Shown: piece after piece, positions 1-7,219 of the stretch
Numbering within the stretch: the stretch's first letter is position 1
How the letters are laid out: each line of letters opens with the position of its first letter
NCBI GenBank assembly: GCA_964637655.1
Contig: CAZWUZ010000057.1
Location: 1-15,475, forward strand
Source: CAZWUZ01 sp964637655 [NCBI: uncultured bacterium]
GTDB taxonomy: Bacteria > DAOPZR01
Direction of reading: 5' to 3'
DNA: 15,475 nucleotides
The notes under the pieces: model-generated
What the model was told of the DNA's origin: nothing
The model's database searches: none
The model's input: the letters and a program-made list of their open reading frames with translations, nothing else
Translations under genes and position numbers: made by a program

Positions 1-608
1 GGCGCGGACTCCCCGAGGCGGTCTTCTGCGCGGACAAGACCGACACGCAGGCACAGCGCATCATCGCCGCGCTGCTGCAGCGCCAGCGGCGCGCCTTTGC
101 CACGCGCGTCAGCCCGGAACTGGCGGCGCAGCTTGTCGCGCAGTACGGCCGGCGGGCCCGCCACAATGAACTTGCCCGCACGGTGCGCGTCGGCACCTTT
201 CCCGCACCGCGCCAGGGGCGCATCGGCATCGTCACTGCCGGCACGGCAGACATTCCGGTGGCGGAGGAAGCGGCGGAAACCTGCCGCGCGCTCGGCTGCC
301 GCGTCGAGTGCTGCTATGATGTCGGCGTAGCCGGACTGCACCGCGCGCTGGCCGCCATCCCGCGTCTGCGCCGCTGCCGCGTCGTCATCGTCGTGGCCGG
401 CATGGACGGCGCGCTCCCGGCCGTCATCGCCGGCATGCTCCCCTGCCCCGTGGTGGCGGTACCGACCAGCATCGGCTACGGCGCTTCATTCCACGGACTG
501 GCAGCACTGCTCAACATGCTCAACGCCTGCGCCGAGGGGATCGGCGTGGTCAATATCGATAACGGTTACGGCGCGGGCTGTCTCGCCGCGCTGATCAACC
601 GCCGCTGA
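1..608 (+). CDS. larB: LarB, nickel-pincer cofactor biosynthesis carboxylase (5' end cut by window)
   Basis: LarB carboxylates the pyridinium ring of nicotinic acid adenine dinucleotide and cleaves its phosphoanhydride, the first step toward the nickel-pincer nucleotide (NPN) cofactor. The frame is open from position 3 and gives 201 codons; the family is about 250 residues, so roughly 50 N-terminal residues lie outside. The visible start matches the LarB/PurE-like region with an R-G-L-P-E-A-V-F run and K-T near the edge. Next come a GIVTAGTADIPVAEEA-type segment (from about base 225), a CYDVGVAG segment, a GMDGALPAV segment and a C-terminal NIDNGYGAG motif. A Cys in N-A-C-A-E-G (codon 528-530) fits the conserved LarB cysteine that attacks the substrate; that assignment is from family knowledge. 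larC begins 2 bp after the stop, so the two are translationally coupled. Confidence 0.93.
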   Translation, partial: RGLPEAVFCADKTDTQAQRIIAALLQRQRRAFATRVSPELAAQLVAQYGRRARHNELARTVRVGTFPAPRQGRIGIVTAGTADIPVAEEAAETCRALGCRVECCYDVGVAGLHRALAAIPRLRRCRVVIVVAGMDGALPAVIAGMLPCPVVAVPTSIGYGASFHGLAALLNMLNACAEGIGVVNIDNGYGAGCLAALINRR

Positions 609-610
609 CC

Positions 611-1768
611 ATGCGCCTGCTCTGCGGCGATTTCGCGCTCGGCGCCAGCGGCGACATGCTGCTGGGCGCGCTGCTCGGGCTGGGCGCGCCGGTTGACGCG
701 CTGGCCGCGCTCGGCCGCGACTGGCTGCAGGCGGAACTCCGGGTGCTGCCCCCCGGCGCGGAGCACCCGGCATGGCGCGTGCGCCTCGTCGACGACCGGC
801 ACGACCATCATCACCACGGGTTGCATCCGCACGAGATGCGCGAGCGGCTTGCGCAGGCACCGGTCAGCAACAGCGTACGGGCAACCGCCCTGCGCCTGCT
901 CGACCGTCTCGTCGCCGCGGAAGCGCAGGCGCATAACGTGCCGCCGGACAAGGTCCACTTCCACGAACTGGGCAATCTCGACACGCTGCTCGACCTCGCC
1001 GGCGTGCCGCTACTACTCGAACAGCTGCGCCTTGATGCTCTGTACGGCAGCCCGCTCGAAGTTGGACGCGGCACGGTCTCGACCGCGCACGGCCTGCTCG
1101 CGGTGCCGGCACCCGCGACACGCCACCTGCTGGGACCGTATCCGGTAACCATGCGGCTCGACGGCGAGCGCTGCACCCCGACGGGCGCCGTGCTGGTGAC
1201 GGAACTGTTTGCCCCCGCGCCGCCACCGCCGGGCCGCCTGCTGGCCACCGGCAGCGGGCAGGGCGAACGCCCGTACGACCCGGTCAGCCGCGTGACACTG
1301 CACCTGCTGGAAGCAGCAACGACGGAAACGCTCTGGCAGCTGGAAACCAATCTCGACGACTGCGACCCGCGCCTGGTGGCCGATACTGCCGACCGCCTGC
1401 GCAACGCCGGCGCGAAGGATGCCTGGCTGGTACCGCTGACGATGAAAAAGGGGCGGGCGGGGCAGCAGCTGACCGTACTGACGGACGGCGCGCACCGCGC
1501 CACGTGCGAGGACCTCGTGCTGCGCGCGCTCCCCGCCTTCGGCATCCGGGCTTTTCCCGTCGAGCGCCGCCTGGCCGACAGCCGCGTACAGGAAGCCGTC
1601 ACCCCCTACGGGCAGGTGCGGGTACGCGTCAGTCGCGACCCGGACGGGAGTATCATCCACGCCACTCCGGAATACGCGGACTGCCGCACCCGGGCCGATG
1701 CACACGGCGTGACCACGGCGACCGTCGACGCTGCAGCCCGTGCCACCGTCGCTGCCGGCAGCCGGTGA
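611..1768 (+). CDS. larC: LarC, nickel insertion protein for NPN cofactor
   Basis: LarC is the CTP-dependent cyclometallase that inserts nickel into the pyridinium-dithiocarboxylate precursor to finish the NPN cofactor. The 385-residue length is usual for an unsplit LarC. Visible marks are an N-terminal GASGDM (residues 11-16), a His cluster (H64, H66-H69, H72, H74) typical of the family, VHFHELG (115-121), PAPAT (166-170), TPTG (189-192), ETNLDD (245-250) and DAWLVPLTMKKGR (270-282). In some Lactobacillus the gene is split into larC1/larC2 and joined by a programmed frameshift; here one frame runs through both halves. The ATG follows the larB stop by 2 bp with no convincing Shine-Dalgarno, so coupling is likely. 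The stop (1766-1768) overlaps a GTG that opens the first micro-ORF of the 41-bp repeat. No larA or larE is in the window. Confidence 0.95.
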   Translation: MRLLCGDFALGASGDMLLGALLGLGAPVDALAALGRDWLQAELRVLPPGAEHPAWRVRLVDDRHDHHHHGLHPHEMRERLAQAPVSNSVRATALRLLDRLVAAEAQAHNVPPDKVHFHELGNLDTLLDLAGVPLLLEQLRLDALYGSPLEVGRGTVSTAHGLLAVPAPATRHLLGPYPVTMRLDGERCTPTGAVLVTELFAPAPPPPGRLLATGSGQGERPYDPVSRVTLHLLEAATTETLWQLETNLDDCDPRLVADTADRLRNAGAKDAWLVPLTMKKGRAGQQLTVLTDGAHRATCEDLVLRALPAFGIRAFPVERRLADSRVQEAVTPYGQVRVRVSRDPDGSIIHATPEYADCRTRADAHGVTTATVDAAARATVAAGSR

Positions 1769-1809
1769 ACCCCGTCCGCGTCGTGCAACGGACCCACCGC
1801 GGCCGATGA
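1765..1809 (+). CDS. micro-ORF 1 (14 codons, GTG start) within repeat copy 1
   Basis: GTG at 1765-1767 overlaps the larC stop TGA (1766-1768) and reads (V/M)NPVRVVQRTHRGR, ending at TGA 1807-1809. The peptide is basic with four arginines. No Shine-Dalgarno is visible, so translation would depend on ribosomes finishing larC. It may be a by-product of the duplication, or a relay that carries ribosomes to polA. Expression is inferred, not shown. Confidence 0.35.
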   Translation: MNPVRVVQRTHRGR

Positions 1810-1863
1810 AACCCGTCCGCGTCGTGCAACGGACCCACCGCGGCCGATGAAACCCGTCCGCGG
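1766..1863 (+). repeat. 41-bp tandem repeat, about 2.4 copies, at the larC/polA junction
   Basis: Copy 1 is 1766-1806, copy 2 is 1807-1847 and a partial third copy runs 1848-1863 into polA. Copies 1 and 2 differ at one base (c at 1770, a at 1811). Each unit begins with TGA, which in copies 2 and 3 is part of ATGA, and ends in GGCCGA. As 41 is one less than 42, each copy carries 14 codons plus a stop that overlaps the next start. The larC stop, two micro-ORFs and the polA start are therefore linked by GTGA, ATGA and ATGA. The polA N-terminus MKPVR equals the start of the second micro-ORF, so the duplication includes the original polA start. Confidence 0.95.
1806..1850 (+). CDS. micro-ORF 2 (14 codons, ATG start) within repeat copy 2
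   Basis: ATG at 1806-1808 overlaps the micro-ORF 1 stop and reads MKPVRVVQRTHRGR, ending at TGA 1848-1850, which overlaps the polA ATG (1847-1849). Apart from its second residue (K for N) and ATG start it repeats micro-ORF 1. Its first five residues equal those of PolA. It has no visible Shine-Dalgarno. Its role, if any, would be termination-reinitiation coupling of polA to larC. Confidence 0.4.
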   Translation: MKPVRVVQRTHRGR

Positions 1864-4375
1864 AGGATTCTGGATCCTTGACGGGCATGCGCTGCTGTAC
1901 CGCGCCTTTCACGCCATTCAGGAGCTGAGCACCGCCGGCGGCGTCCCGACCAATGCGTTGTTCGGTTTCGTCCGCATTCTCACCCGCATCCGTGACGAGT
2001 ATCAGCCCGAGGCCTGGACAGTGGCGATGGACAGCCACGCCCCGACCTTCCGCCATGCGGAGAGCGCCGACTACAAGGCCACGCGCAAACCGATGCCCGA
2101 CACGCTGCGCCCGCAGGTAAGCATGCTGCGCGACTTTCTCGCCGCGGCGCGCATCCCCTGCCTGCTGCAGGACGGCTACGAGGCGGACGACCTGATTGCC
2201 ACCGTCGTGGCGAAGTTCCGCGGCACGCTGCCGCTGGTCATCGTCAGCAGCGACAAGGACCTGCACCAGCTGGTCGGCGACGACGGGGTGAGCATCTTCG
2301 CCTTCAAGACGGGGATCAGCGAGGCGGAGTGGCGCGACCCGGCGGCGGTCACGGCAAAATTCGGCGTCCCCCCCGCGCAGGTGCGCGACCTGCTGGCGCT
2401 GACCGGTGACGGCAGCGACAACGTCAAGGGGGTGCCGGGCATCGGCCCGAAGACCGCGAGCGCGCTGCTGCAGCAGTTCGGCGACATCGACACGCTCTAT
2501 ACGCGGCTGGAGGAAGCGGGCACCCCGGCACGGGTCAAGGCGTTGCGTGAAGCGCGCGACGTGGTGCAGCAGGCGGTGCGGCTGGTCACGCTGCGCACCG
2601 ACGCGACCGTGCCGGCCGCACTGGCTGACTACGCGCGGCAGCAGCCGGACACCGCCCGCCTGCGCGAGTTTCTCGCCACCTATGAACTGGTGACGCTCAG
2701 CGGCAAATGGCTCGAGGGAGAGGTCACTGCCACCACCGCCGCACCACCGGCAGCGGTGATGCCCGCAGGCGAATTGTCGCTCACGCATCTGCCGGCACTC
2801 CTCTACCTGCACGCGACCGCGGACGGGTGGCACCTGAGCGACGGGCACGGCACGGCGCTGCTCGCTGATGCCCCCGCCCGGAGCGACTGGCAGCGCTGGT
2901 GGGCGCAGCCGGGGCATACGCTGGTTGGTGACGGGCTCAAGGATATCTGGCAGGCCTGCTACCATCTCGGGCGCGGCCCGGCCCTCTATGACGTGCGGCT
3001 CGCCGCCTACGTGCGCGACCCGGACGACGGCACCCGCCCGCTCGCCACACTCGCCGCGCACGTGCTCGGGCATCCCGTGGCGGAACCGGAAACACCGGCC
3101 GCCACACTCGCCCTGCTGGCGGAGCTGCACACGGCGCTCAGGGCAGCCGACCTGCCGGCCGCGGTGCTGGAACTGGAGACCGCGCTGATTCCCGTGCTGG
3201 GCGCGATGGAACTGGCCGGCGTGCGGGTGGACCGCGTCTGTCTGGAACAGCTGCGCGACCGCTACCGCGCGGAACTTGACAGCATCGCCGCGACCATTGC
3301 CGGACTCGCCGGCAGCACCATCAACCTCAATTCACCGAAGCAGCTGGCCACGCTGCTGTTTGAAACGCTCGGCCTGAAAGCGGGAAAAAAGACGGGAAAG
3401 AAAACCGCCTACAGCACGGACAATTCCGTGCTGGAAGCCCTGTACGACGCGCATCCGGTCATCCCGCTCATCATCCGCCATCGCCATCTCGCCAAGCTGC
3501 TGGCCACCTACGTCGAGGGACTGCTCACCGCGGCGGACAGCGGGGGGATCATCGCCACGACGTTCAACCAGACCGCAACCGCCACGGGACGGCTGTCGAG
3601 CAGTGAGCCGAACCTGCAGAATCTCCCCATCCGCGCGGAGGAGGACCTCGACATCCGCGCCGCGTTTCTGCCCGACGAACCCGACCGCGTGCTGCTCTGC
3701 GCCGACTACTCGCAGATCGAACTGCGCGTGCTCGCGCACCTGGCGCAGGAGGAAGCGCTCATCGCCGCGTTCCGGGCGGGTGAGGACATTCATACCGCCA
3801 CGGCCGCGGCGGTGCACGGTGTACCCGCCGGGCAGGTGACGCGCGAACAGCGGCGGCAGGCGAAGGTGATCAACTTCGGGCTGCTCTACGGCATGACCGA
3901 GTTCCGCCTCGCGCGCGACCTCGGACTGCCGCGCGCGGAGGCGAAGGCATTCATCGCCGCCTACTTCGCGCGCTACCCGCAGCTGCGCGCATGGCTGGAT
4001 GCCACCATCGCGCAGGTGCGCGCGCAGGGGCGGGTGGAGACGCTGCTCGGGCGGCGCCGCTACTTCCGCGGCCTGGAGAGCGGCACGCGGCTGGCACAGC
4101 AGGCGCAGGAGCGGGCCGCGGTCAATATGCCGGTACAGGGGACTGCCGCCGACATCATCAAGCTGGCGATGCGCGCGGTGCAGCCGCTGCAGGCGGCGCA
4201 CGGCGCCATCCTCGTCCTGCAGATCCACGACGAACTGGTCTTCACCGTCGGGCGCGACGAAGCGCCCGCGTTTGCCACCGCGCTCAAGCCGGTGATGGAA
4301 CAGGTGCTGCCGCTGGCGGTGCCGCTGGTGGTCGACCTCCGCCGCGGCAGCAATCTCCGTGACCTCGCCCACTGA
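1847..4375 (+). CDS. polA: DNA polymerase I
   Basis: Pol I fills gaps and removes RNA primers and damaged strands using a 5' nuclease and a polymerase. Of 842 residues, about 1-290 form the 5' nuclease; its helix-hairpin motif GDGSDNVKGVPGIGPKTA is at 187-204. A middle region (about 305-460) aligns in place of the 3'-5' proofreading domain but lacks the D-x-E metal-binding motif, as in Taq-type enzymes, so proofreading is probably absent. The polymerase domain has TATGRLSSSEPNLQNLPIR, motif A with D620 (ADYSQIELR), motif B RRQAKVINFGLLYG (669-682) with F677, and motif C IHDELV (H794, D795). The ATG is chosen because it overlaps the preceding micro-ORF stop; there is no upstream Shine-Dalgarno. 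A GGAGGA at 1862-1867 lies inside the gene. The 3' end overlaps coaE by 17 bp. Confidence 0.97.
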   Translation: MKPVRGGFWILDGHALLYRAFHAIQELSTAGGVPTNALFGFVRILTRIRDEYQPEAWTVAMDSHAPTFRHAESADYKATRKPMPDTLRPQVSMLRDFLAAARIPCLLQDGYEADDLIATVVAKFRGTLPLVIVSSDKDLHQLVGDDGVSIFAFKTGISEAEWRDPAAVTAKFGVPPAQVRDLLALTGDGSDNVKGVPGIGPKTASALLQQFGDIDTLYTRLEEAGTPARVKALREARDVVQQAVRLVTLRTDATVPAALADYARQQPDTARLREFLATYELVTLSGKWLEGEVTATTAAPPAAVMPAGELSLTHLPALLYLHATADGWHLSDGHGTALLADAPARSDWQRWWAQPGHTLVGDGLKDIWQACYHLGRGPALYDVRLAAYVRDPDDGTRPLATLAAHVLGHPVAEPETPAATLALLAELHTALRAADLPAAVLELETALIPVLGAMELAGVRVDRVCLEQLRDRYRAELDSIAATIAGLAGSTINLNSPKQLATLLFETLGLKAGKKTGKKTAYSTDNSVLEALYDAHPVIPLIIRHRHLAKLLATYVEGLLTAADSGGIIATTFNQTATATGRLSSSEPNLQNLPIRAEEDLDIRAAFLPDEPDRVLLCADYSQIELRVLAHLAQEEALIAAFRAGEDIHTATAAAVHGVPAGQVTREQRRQAKVINFGLLYGMTEFRLARDLGLPRAEAKAFIAAYFARYPQLRAWLDATIAQVRAQGRVETLLGRRRYFRGLESGTRLAQQAQERAAVNMPVQGTAADIIKLAMRAVQPLQAAHGAILVLQIHDELVFTVGRDEAPAFATALKPVMEQVLPLAVPLVVDLRRGSNLRDLAH

Positions 4376-4946
4376 ACCGCGGCCGCGCGCCATCGGCCTG
4401 ACCGGCACCGTCGGCAGCGGCAAGAGCACCGTGGCGCGGCTGCTCACCGCCCCGCACGTCACCGTCATCCTGGCGGACGAGGTCGCGCGCGAACTGGCGC
4501 AGCCGGGGGCGCCGCTGCACGACGCGCTGCGCCGCATCTTTCCGGACACCAGCAACCGGGCCGCCATCGCGCACCGCCTCTTCACCGACCCGGCCGCGCG
4601 GACGCGCCTGCAGGCGGCCACCGACCCGGTGCTGGCCGCGGCCCTGCGCGCCCGGCTGGCGGCAGTCACCACCCCCTATGCCGTCATCGAAGCGGCCAAC
4701 CTCTTCACGCTGATCCCTGAGGCGATAGACGAGTGGGTCGAAGTGACTGCACCCGTTGCTGCCTGCCGCGCCCGCGCGCTGGCCGCGCACCGCTGGCCAC
4801 CCGCCACCGTCGACGCCTGCCTCGACTGGCAGCAGACGCTGCCGCAGCCGTCAAGGCGCCACCGTCTGGTCAACGACGGCGATGCCGACGCCCTGACGCG
4901 TGCTGTCGCCGCCCTCGCCGTTCGGCTCTGCTCGCCATTGCCCTGA
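4359..4946 (+). CDS. coaE: Dephospho-CoA kinase (divergent)
   Basis: CoaE phosphorylates the 3' hydroxyl of dephospho-CoA with ATP, the last step of CoA synthesis, in the cytosol. The 195-residue length is near the usual 200. The P-loop is GTVGSGKST (16-24), where most family members have GGIGSGKS. An ADEVAREL segment matches the family's DAD-x-x-AR region, followed by QPGAPLHDAL, as in E. coli QPGAPALHAI. An HRLFTDPAAR stretch and a C-terminal VNDGD match the family's VF-D-P and I-D-N-D-G. The usual PLLFE segment reads NLF here and the first Asp of DAD is Leu, so it is more divergent than average. The start is GTG at 4359, inside polA; a later in-frame start would cut the P-loop. The HDOD promoter overlaps its last codons. 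Confidence 0.85.
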   Translation: MTSPTEPRPRAIGLTGTVGSGKSTVARLLTAPHVTVILADEVARELAQPGAPLHDALRRIFPDTSNRAAIAHRLFTDPAARTRLQAATDPVLAAALRARLAAVTTPYAVIEAANLFTLIPEAIDEWVEVTAPVAACRARALAAHRWPPATVDACLDWQQTLPQPSRRHRLVNDGDADALTRAVAALAVRLCSPLP

Positions 4947-4966
4947 CCGCGAATTTCTGTTATGCT
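4938..4966 (+). promoter_or_regulatory. Sigma-70 type promoter for the HDOD gene
   Basis: TTGCCC (4938-4943) and TATGCT (4961-4966) are separated by 17 bp, and the -10 is preceded by TGT (extended -10). The predicted start is near 4973, leaving a leader of about 20 nt. A GGAGGT (4979-4984) sits 7 bp before the ATG at 4992. The promoter overlaps the end of coaE, so the HDOD gene can be expressed independently of the lar-polA-coaE run. Confidence 0.65.
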
Positions 4967-4991
4967 TTGGTGTTGCACGGAGGTGGCAGCC

Positions 4992-5861
4992 ATGAGTTCG
5001 TCGCCCGCACAACTGCACGCGCTGGTCAACCGCATCGACAAGCTGCCGACGCTGCCGATGGTTGTCTCGCAGCTGCTGGCGCTGGTGGAGAGCCCCGAAA
5101 CCTCTGCCGTCGACGTCAACCGCGTGATTTCCACCGACCAGGCGCTGACCGGCAAGGTGCTGAAACTGGTCAATTCCCCCTTCTACGGCTTTTCCCGGCA
5201 GATTTCGACCGTCACGCAGGCAGTGGTCATTCTCGGGTTCAAGACCATCAAGTCGCTGGCGCTGTCGGCAACGGTGTTCGAGATTTTCGGCGGGCGGGGG
5301 AGCCAGGCCTTCAACCGCACCGCCTTCTGGGAACACTCGATCGGCACGGGGGTGGCGGCGCAGATCGTCGCCAAGAAGATGCGCTACCCGCTGGCTGAGG
5401 AAGCGTTCATCGCCGGCATCATCCATGACCTCGGCAAGGTGGTGCTCGACCAGTACCTGGCGGAGGATTTCGCGCGCGTGCTCGAACACCGCGACACGCA
5501 CAACGTGGCGCTGCGTGCAGCGGAGCGGGCGGTGCTGGGGCTTGACCACAGCGCCATCGGCGGCTGGCTGGCGGAACGCTGGCACCTGCCGCTGCCGCTG
5601 CAGCACGCCATCGAACACCACCATGACATCACCCGCGGCAGCGCCGAGGAGTCGCTCCCCGCCATCGTCCACCTCGCGGACATCCTCGCGCGCACGCACC
5701 GCGTCGGCAGCGGCGGTGACGACACCGTGCCCGAACTGCAGGAGGCGGCGTGGGACCGCCTGCAGCTCGACCGCACCGACCTCGAAGCCATCCTGCGCGA
5801 CCTGGCGCGCGACATGCACACCGTGCAGGAATTCATCCAGATGACCCAGGCGTCGCGCTGA
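4992..5861 (+). CDS. HDOD-domain signalling protein
   Basis: This 289-residue protein is built around an HDOD domain (about residues 12-215), a metal-dependent-hydrolase-fold regulatory module found in chemotaxis, cell-cycle and c-di-GMP-linked proteins. The start has LPTLPMVVSQLLALVESPETSA, then ISTDQALTGKVLKLVNSPFYG, both standard for the family, and TVTQAVVILGFKTIKSLALS. An H145-D146 pair sits in IIHDLGK, so part of the HD metal site is kept, and a C-terminal HHHDI follows (about 213-217). There is no receiver, GGDEF or EAL domain and no membrane segment, so it is cytosolic. The start at 4992 is chosen over an upstream in-frame ATG (4962) because GGAGGT precedes it at good spacing and the upstream one falls within the promoter. 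Partners and output are unknown. Confidence 0.9.
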   Translation: MSSSPAQLHALVNRIDKLPTLPMVVSQLLALVESPETSAVDVNRVISTDQALTGKVLKLVNSPFYGFSRQISTVTQAVVILGFKTIKSLALSATVFEIFGGRGSQAFNRTAFWEHSIGTGVAAQIVAKKMRYPLAEEAFIAGIIHDLGKVVLDQYLAEDFARVLEHRDTHNVALRAAERAVLGLDHSAIGGWLAERWHLPLPLQHAIEHHHDITRGSAEESLPAIVHLADILARTHRVGSGGDDTVPELQEAAWDRLQLDRTDLEAILRDLARDMHTVQEFIQMTQASR

Positions 5862-5887
5862 CCGCCACGACGCGGATATGCTATACT
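5858..5887 (+). promoter_or_regulatory. Candidate promoter for hom
   Basis: CTGACC (5858-5863) and TATACT (5882-5887) are 18 bp apart; the -35 matches consensus at four of six bases and the -10 at five of six. The -35 covers the HDOD stop codon. An overlapping TATGCT (5877-5882) is a second possible -10. The predicted start is near 5894. Confidence 0.5.
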
Positions 5888-5899
5888 GACCAGCATCAT

Positions 5900-5918
5900 C
5901 GCCGGCCGGGTGCCGGCG
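5900..5918 (+). promoter_or_regulatory. GC hairpin in the hom leader beside the ribosome binding site
   Basis: CGCCGGC (5900-5906) and GCCGGCG (5912-5918) form a perfect 7-bp stem with a 5-nt loop. The hom Shine-Dalgarno AAGGA (5921-5925) starts 3 nt after the stem and is 6 nt from the ATG, so the hairpin could influence ribosome loading. Regulation is inferred only. Confidence 0.45.
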
Positions 5919-5931
5919 GCAAGGACGAACT

Positions 5932-7218
5932 ATGCGCACCATCACCGTCGGCCTGATCGGCCTCGGCACCGTCGGCACCGGTGTCGTCAAACTGCTGCGC
6001 CAGCAGCAGGAAGCGCTCGCGGCGCGACTCGGGTTCCGCGTCGAACTGGCGCGGGTCTGCGACCGTGACGCGGCACGGGCGGCCGCACTCGGCCTGCCGG
6101 CCGACCTGTGCACCACTGACGCGGCGGCGCTGCTCGCCACCCCGCTCGACGTCATCATCGAGCTGATCGGCGGCATCGAACCGGCCCGCACCTTCATCCT
6201 TACCGCGCTGCGCGCCGGGCGTCACGTCATCACCGCCAACAAGGCGCTGCTCGCCGAACACGGCCCGGAGCTGTTTGCCACGGCCCAGGAGATGGGCGTG
6301 TCGCTGCGCTGCGACGCGAGCGTGGCGGGCGGCATCCCCATCCTCAACGTCCTCGACAACTGCCTGACCGCCAACCATATCCCGTCGCTGTACGGCATCA
6401 TCAACGGGACCACCAATTTTATCCTCACGCGCATGGCGGAAAGCGGCCTGACGCTCGACGCGGCACTGGCGGAGGCGCAGCAGCTCGGCTTCGCCGAGGC
6501 GGACCCGACACTCGACCTGCGCGGCCACGACGCCGCGCACAAGCTGACCGTGCTGGCGATGCTGATGTACGGCCAGCAGGTGGACTTCGCCGCGGTCTAC
6601 TGCGAGGGGATCGAAGCGGTCACCCCGACCGACCTGCGGCACGCCGCGAATCTCGGCTACGTGCTCAAGCTGCTGGCCGTGGCCAAGTGCGGCGGCAACG
6701 GCAGCGGCCCGCTCGAGCTGCGCGTGCACCCGACCCTGGTGCCGGCCACGTCGCCGCTGGCGAGCGTGCGGCGCGAATACAACGCGATTTTCCTCGCCGG
6801 GGACGCGGTCGGCAACCAGATGTTCTACGGGCGCGGGGCAGGGGAACTGCCGACGGCCAGCGCCGTGGTCGGCGACCTGCTCCTCGTCGGGCGCGAGCTG
6901 GCCCCGGCGCGCATCTTCTACCGCACGCAACCGCTGCCGCTGGCGCCGATGGCCGACACCCGCTGCGAGTACTACCTGCGCTTCTCGACGGTCGACCGGC
7001 CCGGCGTGCTCGGGCGCCTCTGCACGCTGCTCGGCGAACATGGCATCAGCATCCTCTCCTGCCTGCAGCAGGAGCAGCAGGAAGCGACGGATTATGTGCA
7101 CATCGTCATCAGCACGCACACCGCGCGTGAGGGTGACGTGCGCGCCGCACTCGCCGCCATCGACCGGCTTGACCTTATCCGCCAGCCGTCGCGTTTCATC
7201 CGCATCGAGCGCGTGTAG
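5932..7218 (+). CDS. hom: Homoserine dehydrogenase with C-terminal ACT domain
   Basis: It reduces aspartate semialdehyde to homoserine with NAD(P)H, the branch point toward threonine and methionine. The 428-residue length is normal for the ACT-bearing form. The Rossmann motif GLGTVG (10-15) opens the NAD(P) domain, followed by TANKALLAEHG and a GGIPIL segment. The substrate site shows GTTNFILT, then GFAEADP with E189, D195, D200 and K204 at the spacing of the known catalytic set. The ACT domain (about 345-420) begins YYLRFSTVDRPGVLG and suggests feedback by threonine or another amino acid. The start has AAGGA 6 nt upstream. No aspartokinase or threonine synthase is adjacent; it is followed 1 bp later by a TPR-like gene. 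Confidence 0.97.
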   Translation: MRTITVGLIGLGTVGTGVVKLLRQQQEALAARLGFRVELARVCDRDAARAAALGLPADLCTTDAAALLATPLDVIIELIGGIEPARTFILTALRAGRHVITANKALLAEHGPELFATAQEMGVSLRCDASVAGGIPILNVLDNCLTANHIPSLYGIINGTTNFILTRMAESGLTLDAALAEAQQLGFAEADPTLDLRGHDAAHKLTVLAMLMYGQQVDFAAVYCEGIEAVTPTDLRHAANLGYVLKLLAVAKCGGNGSGPLELRVHPTLVPATSPLASVRREYNAIFLAGDAVGNQMFYGRGAGELPTASAVVGDLLLVGRELAPARIFYRTQPLPLAPMADTRCEYYLRFSTVDRPGVLGRLCTLLGEHGISILSCLQQEQQEATDYVHIVISTHTAREGDVRAALAAIDRLDLIRQPSRFIRIERV

Positions 7219-7219
7219 C

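Noticed and set aside
1766-1863. CRISPR-like repeat array
   Set aside because: Copies are directly adjacent with no unique spacers, there are only about 2.4 units, and no cas gene is nearby.
1013-3130. A 705-codon open frame on the - strand opposite larC and polA
   Set aside because: It lies opposite two clearly identified genes, has a low-complexity Arg/Ala/Gly-rich composition without family motifs, and is the expected antisense shadow in GC-rich DNA.
4962-4991. Earlier in-frame ATG for the HDOD gene
   Set aside because: It overlaps the -10 element and lacks a ribosome binding site, while ATG 4992 has GGAGGT 7 bp upstream.
7040-7219. Upstream ATG extending the TPR-like protein by 60 residues
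   Set aside because: The extension lies wholly within hom in another frame, and the start at 7220 gives a sensible membrane-anchor N-terminus.
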